DNA of 64,000 nt. It comes from JAVBJN01 sp031546985. Its GTDB lineage: Bacteria; Bacteroidota; Bacteroidia; Chitinophagales; Chitinophagaceae. A program made the translations under genes and the position numbers. The DNA is taken from positions 13,726 through 77,725 of the forward strand of contig JAVBJN010000044.1 in NCBI GenBank assembly GCA_031546985.1, given 5' to 3'. Position 1 is the first letter of the stretch. The number at the start of each line of letters is the position of its first letter. Below the pieces are notes generated by a model. It did no database searches. It worked only from the letters and a program-made list of their open reading frames with translations, and was not told where the DNA came from. Below are positions 1-8,777 of the stretch, piece after piece.

Positions 1-355
1 GGTAGACTACGCTTTGCACTTGCCGCTCGAAGCCAAATCTGACGGGCATTACCGGCACAAAGCCGTGCTGAAACATTTGCTGGGCAAGCTGGCACCGCAT
101 TACCGCATTGATACGCCCAAAAAAGGATTCAGTTTTCCGTTGGATACCTGGCTGCGCAGCAATTGGGCCGAGCTTACCAGGGACCTGCTCACTGCTACTT
201 TCTTTAAAGAAATGGGTTGGGAGCCTGCGCCTTTACAGCAAATGGTGACCGAATATTTTAATGGCGATAAGCGTCATTATACCATTGTGTGGTATTTGCT
301 AAACCTGGCTTTGTGGTGGCAAAAAATGCAACAACCCGCTAAAATTCATTGCTGA
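1..355 (+). CDS. asnB: Asparagine synthase (glutamine-hydrolysing), C-terminal end, partial
   Basis: The gene runs in from the left edge in frame 2 and ends at TGA 353-355, leaving about 117 residues. The fragment has the end of the synthetase domain: the KGFSFPLDTWLR stretch after the conserved basic residues matches asparagine synthases, which amidate aspartate with glutamine-derived ammonia and ATP. In polysaccharide loci such copies are thought to amidate sugar or amino-acid substituents. The stop overlaps the next start (ATGA), so it is translationally coupled to the deacetylase. The glutaminase half lies outside the window. Family call is firm; the substrate is unknown. Confidence 0.8.
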   Translation, partial: VDYALHLPLEAKSDGHYRHKAVLKHLLGKLAPHYRIDTPKKGFSFPLDTWLRSNWAELTRDLLTATFFKEMGWEPAPLQQMVTEYFNGDKRHYTIVWYLLNLALWWQKMQQPAKIHC

Positions 356-1323
356 TGAAAGTATTCCTCACCATAACAATTGATGTGGAGCCGGATTGCA
401 GCAGCAATTGGGTGTATTCCAATCCGCTTACTTTTCGTGGTGTATCCGAAGGGATACAAAACCGCTTGCAGCCACTATTTAACAAGTATGGTATGGTGCC
501 TACTTATCTCATCAATAATGTGGTGCTCGAAGATAAAGGCAGTGTAGAAGTGTTTCGCAAGCTGCAGGGCAATTTTGAGTTAGGTACCCACCTGCATCCA
601 GAGTTTATTGCACCGCAAAAAGAACACGAGGTATACGCGGGTAAGAAGGGCATTGCCAATTGTTGCTTTTATGCGCCGGAGATTGAAACAGGCAAGCTCG
701 AAAGTATTACCCGCTTGTTTGAAAATAACTTTGGCTACGCGCCGGTATCGTTCCGGGCAGGGCGGTATAGCGCTGGCAACAATACGATTAAAAGCCTTAT
801 GGCATTGGGTTACAAAGTAGACACCAGTGTAACGCCACACCTTATCTGGAACGATAAAACCCGCGAGCAGCCGGTAGATTTTCGCCAGGCGCCGGAGCAG
901 CCCTATTTTATTGGTCCGCACAGCATGACAGCGCCTGCAACCGGAAGTGCGCTGCTGGAGGTGCCTGTAGGCATAGCGGCTTTTGACCGCAATAAAGTAA
1001 AAGAACTGTTGGTTTCAGGAGCCGGATTGCGGCATAAAATGAGAAGCCACAAACACATTTGGCTACGCCCCTATTACGCCACGGCACAACAAATGGAAAG
1101 CATAGCGGCGCAATACACGCAGCGGTATAGCAGCAACGATATTGTGGTGCTCAATATGATGTTCCATAATGTAGAAGTTTTGCCTGGCTTGAGTCCGTAT
1201 TGCGCTACAGAAGCCGATTGTGCCCGTTACCTTGCAAGTCTCGAAACCTTTTTTCAATATTGTACCCGTCAGCAGATCCAGGGTATTTCGCTGCAACAAT
1301 TGTATGAGCACTACCAATCCTAA
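355..1323 (+). CDS. Polysaccharide deacetylase-like (NodB-fold) protein
   Basis: Predicted 322-aa cytosolic enzyme without signal peptide. The N-terminus TITIDVEPD (residues 7-14) matches the catalytic Asp motif of the NodB fold, and GTHLHPEF (about 78-85) gives the paired metal-binding His; FRAGRYSAG (about 133-141) fits a later conserved motif. Relatives are WalW-like carbohydrate deacetylases of capsule and LPS loci. I start it at ATG 355, which overlaps the asnB stop, rather than at the TTG two codons upstream. Its 3' end overlaps the following glycosyltransferase by 20 bases, so the genes form one operon. The sugar substrate cannot be told. Confidence 0.75.
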   Translation: MKVFLTITIDVEPDCSSNWVYSNPLTFRGVSEGIQNRLQPLFNKYGMVPTYLINNVVLEDKGSVEVFRKLQGNFELGTHLHPEFIAPQKEHEVYAGKKGIANCCFYAPEIETGKLESITRLFENNFGYAPVSFRAGRYSAGNNTIKSLMALGYKVDTSVTPHLIWNDKTREQPVDFRQAPEQPYFIGPHSMTAPATGSALLEVPVGIAAFDRNKVKELLVSGAGLRHKMRSHKHIWLRPYYATAQQMESIAAQYTQRYSSNDIVVLNMMFHNVEVLPGLSPYCATEADCARYLASLETFFQYCTRQQIQGISLQQLYEHYQS

Positions 1324-2548
1324 ACCTTTACGCATCGCAATGCTGGTGCAGGGCTTACCGCCTATGCCGGCTGGTGGTGCAGAGATGCAGGCCCTTCGCC
1401 TGGGCAGGCAGCTTACTGCCTGGGGGCACGAGGTGTTTTTCTTTATGCCTGGCAAAGCAGCTTGCAACGGAAACGATACCATACAGGGTATGCCGGCTTA
1501 CCGCTTGTATAACCTGGCCATGCGCTTGTTTGAAGCACTGGCCCGTAAAAACAAACAACAAAAACCAGTTGCCGTAAAGATCGAGTTTGACGACACGGCA
1601 GAGGTGACCAATAAAATTACCCGCAAGGCCGGCTGGCCCACCTGGGTGTATTACAATATTTTTTTTTGGAGCAGTTTGCTACTGCTGTGGCGCAAACGTA
1701 AGACCATAGATGTGATTCACACCCATACGATGGAGTGGCCCGCAATTGTAGCCGTAAGGTTGGGCAAATGGTTAAAGAAACCGGTACTCATAAAAGAGTC
1801 TACCATGAATGGTTTTGAAACCTTATCGCGCTACAAAAAAGGAAAGTTGCATCAACAATCTATTACCAGCAGTGCACACCTGGTGGCTATGACCAGTGTG
1901 ATACATGCTAACCTGGTGAAGGAAGGCATTCCGGAGTCGCACATTGCCGATATTCCCAATGGTATTGAAGTGCCTGTTAAAATGGCGGTACGCAAGCCGG
2001 GCGAAGATCCGGTGGTGTTGTTTGTGGGCAATTTGTACCAGCAACCGGCCAAGGGCATCGATATTTTACTCAAAGCCTGGGTAAAGGTTGCCGAAGTGTT
2101 TCCCACTGCGCAATTACAGATTGTAGGCGATGGCGCTACGCCCGAATATGATGCATATGTGCGTAGTTTGGGCATACAGGATAGCGTTATTTTCGCCGGG
2201 CGCCAATCGCAACTCGACAGCTATTATGAAGCTGCGCACTGTTTTGTGTTGCCCTCCCGCCGCGAAGGTATGAGCAATGCCCTGATGGAAGCTATGCTGC
2301 ATGGTGTGCCTTGTGTGGCTACCAACATCTCCGGCTCGGCCGATCTTATTCATAATAGTTTTAGCGGATTGCTGGTGCCACCCGCACAGGTGCTGCCGCT
2401 GGTAGAAGCAATTCTACTTATTCTCAGAAACCCCAGACAGGCCGAAGAAATGGGCAGGCAAGGGGCGGTTTCTGTAGCGCACCAATGCAGTATGCAGGTG
2501 GTGGCCCGCCGTTATGAAGCATTGTATTACCAATTGCTGCACAACTGA
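1304..2548 (+). CDS. Glycosyltransferase family 4
   Basis: About 414-aa GT-B enzyme that adds a sugar from a nucleotide donor to a growing lipid-linked repeat unit at the inner membrane face. The N-terminal GGAEMQ loop and the C-terminal EGMSNALMEAM stretch (the E-x7-E donor-site motif), followed by GVPCVATNISG, are typical of GT4 proteins. An earlier in-frame ATG at 1220 lies deep inside the deacetylase gene; the start at 1304 gives the usual N-terminus (LRIAMLVQG) and a modest 20-base overlap. It belongs to the same operon as its neighbours. Donor and acceptor are unknown. Confidence 0.82.
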   Translation: MSTTNPKPLRIAMLVQGLPPMPAGGAEMQALRLGRQLTAWGHEVFFFMPGKAACNGNDTIQGMPAYRLYNLAMRLFEALARKNKQQKPVAVKIEFDDTAEVTNKITRKAGWPTWVYYNIFFWSSLLLLWRKRKTIDVIHTHTMEWPAIVAVRLGKWLKKPVLIKESTMNGFETLSRYKKGKLHQQSITSSAHLVAMTSVIHANLVKEGIPESHIADIPNGIEVPVKMAVRKPGEDPVVLFVGNLYQQPAKGIDILLKAWVKVAEVFPTAQLQIVGDGATPEYDAYVRSLGIQDSVIFAGRQSQLDSYYEAAHCFVLPSRREGMSNALMEAMLHGVPCVATNISGSADLIHNSFSGLLVPPAQVLPLVEAILLILRNPRQAEEMGRQGAVSVAHQCSMQVVARRYEALYYQLLHN

Positions 2549-2556
2549 TTACACTT

Positions 2557-3828
2557 ATGGAGCACAAGAAAAATATTATCCTCTTTATATTTCGATTGTT
2601 TGGCGGTGGGGCCGAGCGTATGGTGAGCAACCTGAGCCTCGAACTGTCCGACGAGTTTAACATTACCATTGTAACCTATGATAAACCCGGCAAGACCTAT
2701 GCTTTTGGTGGGGAACATCGTGTCATTACATTGCCTTACGCCGATGATCCGCATAATAATACTGTAATTCAACGGGCCCGGCGCTTGTTGGTGCTGTCGA
2801 GAGAACTGCGAAGGATTAAGAAAGAAAAGAACGCCAGCGTGGTAGTAAGCTTTGCAGAGCAGGCCAATATTATTAACCTTATTACTGGCGGCCCCGGTCA
2901 AAAAATGATCAGCGTGCGCACCCTCCTTTCCAAAGAACTGGAGCATTCTCCCAAGGTAAAGAAACTGTTGCCTGTAATAAGGCGGTTGTACAATCGGGCA
3001 CGTACCATTATCGTTCCCGCCAGTATGATTGGTATCGATATGGAGCAGGCCCTGCAATTGTCGCACAGTAAGATAAAAGTGTTGTACAACTTTATTGAAC
3101 CCTCCCGTATAGATCCGTTGGCGGCGGAGCCTTTGACAGATACGCTGGTAGCCCGGCTTTTTGCAGAGCATCCTGTATTGCTGAACGTAGGCCGCATTAG
3201 TAAGGAAAAAGGACAATGGTTGTTGCTGCACCTTATGCATCGGCTTAAACAACAAGGCGAAAAAGCTAAATTGGTGATTATTGGTACCGCCCGCTCCGAA
3301 GGCGCATTGATTGAGCACCTGCTGCAACTGGCCCGTGCATTTAACCTCTCTGTGTTTGATGGTACCGAAGGTGGCGCGCCAGACAGCCTGCAATACGATG
3401 TGTTTTTTCTCGGGTTTCAGAAAAACCCTTACCAGTTTATGCACCGCAGCCGTGCAGTGTTACTCCCTTCTGTGTTTGAGGGATTTCCCAATACCCTGCT
3501 CGAAGCTATGCAGTGTGGTGTACCTGTAATGGCTGCCGATTGCCTCTCCGGCATTAAAGAAATACTGGCACCCGAAGCGCCATTGGAGCAATTTACCTCC
3601 GTACTTCAATATGGTAAATATGGTTTGTTAGCACCAGCGGTAACCGATACTACAACTTTTATGGTACCTGACCAGGTTGCCGGGGAGTGGGTAAGAGGAG
3701 TGCAGGTGTTACTGCATGACGATAAGCAGTATACTCAATATATAACCATGGCACCTGAATGTATAGCCAGGTTCGATAAAAAACTGATCCTCAGCCAATG
3801 GAAAGCCTTGTTCAGACAGCAGGCGTAG
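2557..3828 (+). CDS. Glycosyltransferase family 4 (second)
   Basis: A 423-aa GT-B protein, 8 bases after the previous glycosyltransferase. The N-terminal FGGGAERMV loop, LLNVGRISKEKGQW at the start of the second Rossmann domain and EGFPNTLLEAM (E-x7-E) near the C-terminus define it as GT4. It probably adds another residue to the same repeat unit. Its 3' end overlaps the convergent polymerase gene by 17 bases, so the plus-strand operon ends here. Linkage specificity cannot be read from sequence. Confidence 0.82.
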   Translation: MEHKKNIILFIFRLFGGGAERMVSNLSLELSDEFNITIVTYDKPGKTYAFGGEHRVITLPYADDPHNNTVIQRARRLLVLSRELRRIKKEKNASVVVSFAEQANIINLITGGPGQKMISVRTLLSKELEHSPKVKKLLPVIRRLYNRARTIIVPASMIGIDMEQALQLSHSKIKVLYNFIEPSRIDPLAAEPLTDTLVARLFAEHPVLLNVGRISKEKGQWLLLHLMHRLKQQGEKAKLVIIGTARSEGALIEHLLQLARAFNLSVFDGTEGGAPDSLQYDVFFLGFQKNPYQFMHRSRAVLLPSVFEGFPNTLLEAMQCGVPVMAADCLSGIKEILAPEAPLEQFTSVLQYGKYGLLAPAVTDTTTFMVPDQVAGEWVRGVQVLLHDDKQYTQYITMAPECIARFDKKLILSQWKALFRQQA

Positions 3829-5341
3829 CCGTTTCTTTTTCTTTTACTTCCCGGATGTTCAGCAGCATCATAATTTCGAATACAATTACCAGTGAAAAGT
3901 ATTCGAACCAGTAGTCTGTAACAAAAAACAGCAGCAGTGCGGGCAGCAGGTAGCGGCCATAGGTAAGGTAGCGCCAGCGCCGCATAAAATAACCCACATA
4001 ACCAAACAGGAACAGTGCAGCGCCAATCAGCCCATATTCGCCCAAAATCTGATTTACGGTAGAGAAAGGGTAGTTCAGGTTGGAGTGTTCTGCCGCCGGG
4101 AGCATATAATAATGCATAAAAGTAGCCCAATGGTTGGCTTCAAAAGCCGCCGACCTGTAACCGTATTGGGCAGGATACCGCCCCAATATTTCTGCACCAC
4201 CCACCCGGAAAGCCAGTTTAGATGAAAAATTACCGATGCCTGCACCGAACAGTGCATGAATAGGATCGGCCGCCAGGTAATTAGCCGTTTGCAGGAAGGA
4301 AATGAATTTACCGGGTTTGGTATAAAAAGCTACAGAATCAATACGGAACAAGCCATGAGCAGTGGGCCAGGGTATTTCTGCCGGAGCTATTACAGGTGGT
4401 GGCGCCGCCTCTTCTGTTTTTGCCTGGTTCTGTGCTTCAACGTGTTTCTCCTGTACCTCAGTTTTTTTCTCTTGTACTTCGGTGTGTTTCTCCTGATGAT
4501 AATATTCTTCGGGTGGGGCAATAGATTCTGGCTTGGAAGTAGCTTTAAGCCATACTATCCACATGTATTCGCGGTTGGAGGGAGATGAGTACAGGTAGCT
4601 GCCTAGCAGGAACACCAGTACGCCTGCAGATAACCAGCGGTGGTACCGCAGCCGGGTGGTAAGGAAAAAGATAACCAATACCGCCAAACTGATGAATAGG
4701 GTAATATTGCTGGTGCACATGACAATAACCGCCAGGCATAATGCCGCCATCAGTTTCTCTTTGCGGTGCATAAAGTAAATGAGGCCCAACAGGTTAATTG
4801 CCGCATTCACTGCAGAAGAATCGAGGCTAACACCTAGTATTGCATCGCCGGCAGATGGGTGTCCAAGCCGTAAGTCAGCGCCGTGCCCCCAATACCCCAG
4901 CCATTGCGGATGCATTAAAAGTATAGCGAAAAAGAAAAAAGAGACAAGCGTGTTGATGCTGAAAAATATTTTAATAGTAGCAGCAGTTGCCTGGGCGCTG
5001 TATTGCCCGCACAAACGTTTGAGCTGCGCAAAACCAGCAATGCACAATGCCCACTGAAAACAACCCAAACCCAAAGTAAGCAGGTAGTTTACCTCAAAAA
5101 TCTGGGTAATAAAAAGGTATTTAATGACTTCAATAACGAGAATGGCAGAATAAAAAACCGGTGCTTTGGCAGAAACACCTTCGGTTGGTTCCTTTTTTAT
5201 ATATTTAGAATAGATAAACACACCTGCAAGCGCAAGTAGTTTTACAGGCAGTTTAGCATTCAGAAAAAGGAGAAGAAATGCCAGTAATGGCCCGTTAAAT
5301 TCACTTGAATTTAAAAACTTTTTGGCTAGCGCCTTCATCAA
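3812..5341 (-). CDS. O-antigen polymerase/ligase-like membrane protein (Wzy type) with 7-aa repeats
   Basis: A 509-aa polytopic membrane protein with many hydrophobic segments before and after a long soluble loop, as in Wzy polymerases and WaaL ligases. The C-terminal part NQILGEYGLIGAALFLFGY matches the conserved end of these families. The loop (about residues 270-330) is charged and Pro-rich and contains three tandem 7-residue units of type EKxTEVQ (residues 284-304). It likely polymerises the repeat unit on the periplasmic side. It is transcribed against both flanking genes. A second Wzy-like gene begins 188 bases upstream on the other strand, so the two may serve different polymers. Confidence 0.65.
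   Translation of the reverse strand: MMKALAKKFLNSSEFNGPLLAFLLLFLNAKLPVKLLALAGVFIYSKYIKKEPTEGVSAKAPVFYSAILVIEVIKYLFITQIFEVNYLLTLGLGCFQWALCIAGFAQLKRLCGQYSAQATAATIKIFFSINTLVSFFFFAILLMHPQWLGYWGHGADLRLGHPSAGDAILGVSLDSSAVNAAINLLGLIYFMHRKEKLMAALCLAVIVMCTSNITLFISLAVLVIFFLTTRLRYHRWLSAGVLVFLLGSYLYSSPSNREYMWIVWLKATSKPESIAPPEEYYHQEKHTEVQEKKTEVQEKHVEAQNQAKTEEAAPPPVIAPAEIPWPTAHGLFRIDSVAFYTKPGKFISFLQTANYLAADPIHALFGAGIGNFSSKLAFRVGGAEILGRYPAQYGYRSAAFEANHWATFMHYYMLPAAEHSNLNYPFSTVNQILGEYGLIGAALFLFGYVGYFMRRWRYLTYGRYLLPALLLFFVTDYWFEYFSLVIVFEIMMLLNIREVKEKETATPAV
4430..4492 (-). repeat. Three 21-bp tandem repeats inside the Wzy-like gene
   Basis: Three consecutive 21-base units encode EKHTEVQ, EKKTEVQ and EKHVEAQ. 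The units differ at several bases, so the array is old or under selection, yet the period is exact and in frame. Gain or loss of a unit would change only the length of the periplasmic loop. Confidence 0.6.
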
Positions 5342-5528
5342 TATCTGGTTAATCGGTGTACAACAACAGCGGCAGGTAAGGCTGCCAAGAGATAGTTAAG
5401 TGTAAATATATCAATTTGTATTTTGTTGCTTCAATTTACATTGCGGATAATGCAATTGTGTATTTTAGCGGAGATTTAGAGTTAACCAACCGGAAGCGAT
5501 ATCCCCAACATCAATAATATTAACATCA

Positions 5529-6833
5529 ATGCCATTTCTTAAAGCCCAGGTACACCAGTTTATACATGTATCCCTCTTGTGTTTGATCGCTTTTGGTATG
5601 CCTTTTCCCATACTGGTCGAAAGCTACCTGATTGTGCTGCTTACCTTAAACTGGGTATTGATGTGGAATTTTAAGACCAAGTGGCGCAACCTGCAAATGA
5701 ACCCGTTTGCAGTAATTTATATTCTCTTTTTCTTTATTCACTTTGCCAGTGTGTTTTACAGCAGTAACCAGGCCGAGGCATGGCTGATACTCGAAAAGAA
5801 ACTCAGTTTCTTTGTGTTGCCACTGGTAATAGGTACTACCGGGCTGGAGGATGAGCGGGTAATTAAAAAAATAATCAGTTGGTTTGTAGCCGGTTGTGTT
5901 ACAGCCGGTGTCATTTGCCTGGGCCATGCTTTTTACCAGTTTAACCTTACCGGGCTCTACGATCATTTCTTTTACCATTCCTTTAGCCGCGTAATAGATC
6001 TGCATTCGGTTTATTTTTCTGCATATGTGCTGTTTGCCATTGGAGTGTTCCTGTTCGATGCCAAAAACATTTTTCTGCCGGATTTCTGTTATAAGTCCCT
6101 ATGGCGCTCGCTTACGCTATGTTTTTTGCTGCTCCTCATGTTACTGCTCTCCTCTAAGCTCATGCTGGGCCTTATGTCGTTGATGCTCATGCTTTATATT
6201 GTGCTTCACCTGGTAAAAAGCCGCAGGTTCGACCTGGCCTATTCCAGTGTGGCGCAGCTTATCATTGTGCTGGTATTTATGGGCTCATTGCTTAGCCTGT
6301 TTGTATTTGGTAACCCTGTAAAGCAACGCTTCCAGGAAATTGCCAGTAATGATTATTCGGTATTAAAGCGGGAGCAACTGAGCGAAAAGGATTACCAGTT
6401 TAACGGGCTCACAATACGCCTGGCATTTTTGCGTTTTGGAAAGGAGATTTTAGATGAAAAAGGGCATTGGCTGAGCGGAACAGGGGTTGGCGACACACAG
6501 GATGAGCTGAACAAAGAATTTCTGAAACACCATTTATACATGGGCGATCCGGCCATTAACGACCCGGGTTACTGGAATTACAATTTTCACAACCAATACC
6601 TGCAAACTATGGTGCAACTGGGCTTAGGAGGTCTTATCATTCTGATAGTGATCATTTTAGTGCCCTTTTTTATCAAAACCTTTACATATAAAAGTCTATT
6701 TTTGTTGTTTAATTCCATTTTTGGTTGTTTTATGCTTACCGAGTCTGCCCTGGAAGCGCAGCACGGTATAGTATATTTTGTGTTTTTCAGCGTACTGTTT
6801 ATGATGCTGGGCATTAAAAGCAGAGCGATTTAA
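5529..6833 (+). CDS. O-antigen ligase/polymerase family membrane protein
   Basis: A 434-aa integral membrane protein with about ten hydrophobic segments and a periplasmic loop around residues 285-350. That loop carries GTGVGDTQDEL, and FHNQYLQTMVQLGLGG follows shortly after; both match the Wzy_C/WaaL family (HxQ/N-x-Y-L-x15-G pattern). It would polymerise or ligate undecaprenyl-linked glycan. It is divergent from the first Wzy-like gene and is followed after 57 bases by the priming transferase in the same direction. Polymerase and ligase roles cannot be separated by sequence. Confidence 0.72.
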   Translation: MPFLKAQVHQFIHVSLLCLIAFGMPFPILVESYLIVLLTLNWVLMWNFKTKWRNLQMNPFAVIYILFFFIHFASVFYSSNQAEAWLILEKKLSFFVLPLVIGTTGLEDERVIKKIISWFVAGCVTAGVICLGHAFYQFNLTGLYDHFFYHSFSRVIDLHSVYFSAYVLFAIGVFLFDAKNIFLPDFCYKSLWRSLTLCFLLLLMLLLSSKLMLGLMSLMLMLYIVLHLVKSRRFDLAYSSVAQLIIVLVFMGSLLSLFVFGNPVKQRFQEIASNDYSVLKREQLSEKDYQFNGLTIRLAFLRFGKEILDEKGHWLSGTGVGDTQDELNKEFLKHHLYMGDPAINDPGYWNYNFHNQYLQTMVQLGLGGLIILIVIILVPFFIKTFTYKSLFLLFNSIFGCFMLTESALEAQHGIVYFVFFSVLFMMLGIKSRAI

Positions 6834-6890
6834 CACAACAATGACCATTTGTGGTATGTGCTTTGCACTTGAATAACCACCGTCCAGAAA

Positions 6891-7634
6891 ATGCAGGCAG
6901 TACTAAACGATACGAGAACATTAACACCCATATTTAATGGGAACTCTGAAATAACAGAAATCCGTCTGTTGTTCAGAGAAATAAACCGTTCTACCATCCG
7001 GGAGTCGAACAGCGACTTTTACCTGATGGCCAAGCGGATATTGGATTTAAGCGTAGCGTTAGTTTTTATGGCATTGGTGATGAGCTGGTTGTTTCCGCTG
7101 ATTGCACTGCTTATTAAACTGGATTCCCGCGGGCCTATATTCTTTATCCAGAAGCGTACGGGTTACAAAGGAAAAGACTTTAACTGTTATAAGTTCCGCA
7201 CCATGACGGTTAATGATGATGCCGACCGCAAGCAGGCTACTGCTAATGATAAACGCATCACCAGGGTAGGGAAGTTTTTACGTGCCACCTACCTGGACGA
7301 AACTGCCCAGTTCTTTAATGTATTGTTTGGCGATATGAGCATTGTAGGCCCTCGCCCGCATATGCTGTACCATACCGAGTATTATTCTGCCATTATACCT
7401 TACTATCACTTACGCCACGAAGTAACACCAGGTATGACCGGTATGGCGCAGGTAAAAGGATATGTAGGTGAGATTGTGGTAGAGCGCGATTTGCGCAAAC
7501 GCATCCAGTGGGATGTGTATTATCTTAAACACCGCAGTTTCTGGCTCGATATCCGCATCATCTTTACCACATTCTTCCAGGTTATCGGCAAAGGACTAAA
7601 CATATTGAAACGCAACGAAGACGATAGAATATAA
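6891..7634 (+). CDS. Bacterial sugar transferase (undecaprenyl-phosphate priming glycosyl-1-phosphate transferase)
   Basis: A 247-aa monotopic membrane enzyme of the WcaJ/PglC superfamily that moves a sugar-1-phosphate onto undecaprenyl phosphate and so starts repeat-unit synthesis. After a ~45-residue N-terminal extension come the membrane helix (about 55-82), DSRGPIFFIQKRTG, the NCYKFRTM motif, GDMSIVGPRPHM and VTPGMTGMAQVKGY, all diagnostic. It lacks the large N-terminal multi-helix domain of full-length WcaJ, so it is the short form with an extra soluble leader. It is the last gene of the polysaccharide locus, and a terminator follows its stop at once. Confidence 0.88.
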   Translation: MQAVLNDTRTLTPIFNGNSEITEIRLLFREINRSTIRESNSDFYLMAKRILDLSVALVFMALVMSWLFPLIALLIKLDSRGPIFFIQKRTGYKGKDFNCYKFRTMTVNDDADRKQATANDKRITRVGKFLRATYLDETAQFFNVLFGDMSIVGPRPHMLYHTEYYSAIIPYYHLRHEVTPGMTGMAQVKGYVGEIVVERDLRKRIQWDVYYLKHRSFWLDIRIIFTTFFQVIGKGLNILKRNEDDRI

Positions 7635-7639
7635 AAAGG

Positions 7640-7664
7640 GACCACAGCCATGTGGTCTTTTTTT
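7640..7664 (+). terminator. Rho-independent terminator after the sugar transferase gene
   Basis: A 7-bp perfect stem (GACCACA / TGTGGTC) with a 4-base loop is followed by seven T residues, five bases after the stop codon. Confidence 0.85.
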
Positions 7665-7699
7665 ATGCAGTTGTGTAACGGGATTTCCCCACTTTCCCC

Positions 7700-8124
7700 G
7701 TTTTGTAGTAATAATACTACAACAAACATTGGTTTGATCTTAATAGTTTTGCTGCCGAACCGTATCAAATGTTAAGAATGAAAACAACAAGCTTCCTTTT
7801 ACCATTATTTCAAAACTCCGTAACAGCCGGTTATAATAAGTAGTCCGGAGATCCGAACCTCTTTAACCTTAATCTCCGGGCCTTAGGGCAGATGAGCTTG
7901 TATAAGCTTATCTGCAGGCTGTTGCATGCTGTTGTGACAAGATCTTGCCCGTATAAATGATATGCCCGGAAAAGGGGTTTCTGCTTTAATAACGCAACCA
8001 TTGCATCCGGTTGCATAATGTGTAAAACTCATCAACATATAATAAGCATACAGCCACGCTGCTTTTAAGAATCAAGGTTCGGTGGTGTTTAACGGTTGGC
8101 CTCTTCGGAGGCCACCGTTTTTTT
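7700..8124 (+). ncRNA. Candidate structured non-coding RNA region
   Basis: No convincing protein is encoded between 7635 and 8137. Instead the stretch holds several hairpins: GTAGTA/TACTAC at 7705-7720, CCGGAGAT/ATCTCCGG at 7845-7879, a 12-bp stem at 7888-7915 (closed on the plus strand by one G-U pair), GCAACC/GGTTGC at 7994-8014, and a strong terminator at 8091-8124 oriented for plus-strand transcription. A TAGTTTTG at 7744-7751 resembles the Bacteroidota -7 element TAnnTTTG. As the sugar transferase has its own terminator upstream, the second one needs its own transcript. I do not recognise tmRNA, RNase P or SRP RNA signatures; a 6S-like RNA is possible but unproven. Confidence 0.4.
8091..8124 (+). 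terminator. Strong rho-independent terminator ending the candidate ncRNA
   Basis: The arms AACGG-TGGCCTC and GAGGCCA-CCGTT (one bulged T at 8096) close a TTCG tetraloop, and a run of seven T follows. The T run lies on the plus side, so it does not serve the minus-strand gene downstream. Confidence 0.85.
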
Positions 8125-8137
8125 GCGCAATGAATGT

Positions 8138-8578
8138 TTAGAAGTAAATGTCTACGTAATCGGTAACCATATTGCCTTCGCAGTTATCCATCTCCTGCAG
8201 GCGCCAGTATTTACGGGTACCCGTGGCTTTAAAATAGTAGGTGCCTTCTCGTCTGCACAATTTCCCGTTATTCACATATGGTATTTGAATATCAATGGTG
8301 CCTTCAAACAGCAGATCTGTTTTGGCAGTCTGTTTTATCTTGCCCGCCACACGAAGAAATTCGTTTTTGTCTTTTCCGTATTGCTCGCCCTTAACGGTGC
8401 GGTACCCATCTTGGCCCGGTGCCGATACTTCAATGGTTCCTTTTTGCTCCCAGCTTATCCATTGCAGGGTTAGAGAGTGCTTGCCTGTGCGTATAGGCGT
8501 GTAGGATTGTGCGTAGGTTGCCACAGTCATGATAAGGCAGGTTGCCATCACGAAAAACTTAAAAATTCTTTTACCCAT
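8138..8578 (-). CDS. Small exported protein of unknown function
   Basis: A 146-aa protein with a signal peptide (MGKRIFKFF charged start, hydrophobic core, cleavage after TYAQ). The mature part is beta-rich; it has a pair of Cys (LCRREG and MDNCEG) that could bridge. The frame is open further upstream, but that stretch crosses the terminator of the neighbouring gene at 8715-8755, so I start at ATG 8576-8578. No family recognised. Confidence 0.6.
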   Translation of the reverse strand: MGKRIFKFFVMATCLIMTVATYAQSYTPIRTGKHSLTLQWISWEQKGTIEVSAPGQDGYRTVKGEQYGKDKNEFLRVAGKIKQTAKTDLLFEGTIDIQIPYVNNGKLCRREGTYYFKATGTRKYWRLQEMDNCEGNMVTDYVDIYF

Positions 8579-8714
8579 TTGTTGATTGGTTTTTGGCGAA
8601 TGTAAGGCCAATTTTTTGTTGCCGGATACTGGGCTAGATTTTAACCAGAATGGATCATTTTGGGCTGTAAACAGGGCTTTGGGCGCAATGTTTGAAATAG
8701 GTATGCCGAGGGGG

Positions 8715-8755
8715 TAAAAAAACAAATACCCATAACATTTGCTATGGGTATTTGT
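8715..8755 (-). terminator. Terminator of the outer-membrane protein gene at 8778-9470
   Basis: A 13-bp inverted repeat ACAAATACCCATA / TATGGGTATTTGT (8722-8734, 8743-8755) is followed on the minus strand by six T residues. It lies 23 bases beyond the stop of the upstream minus-strand gene. Confidence 0.85.
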
Positions 8756-8777
8756 TGTATGACTTGAGATTGGTTAT

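Noticed and set aside
4430..4492. CRISPR array
   Set aside because: Only three 21-base units with no spacers; they encode an in-frame peptide repeat. No CRISPR-like repeat was seen elsewhere in the window.
8579..8725. Longer N-terminus for the exported protein at 8138-8578
   Set aside because: It would begin inside the terminator of the neighbouring gene (8715-8755) and put the signal peptide in the middle of the protein.
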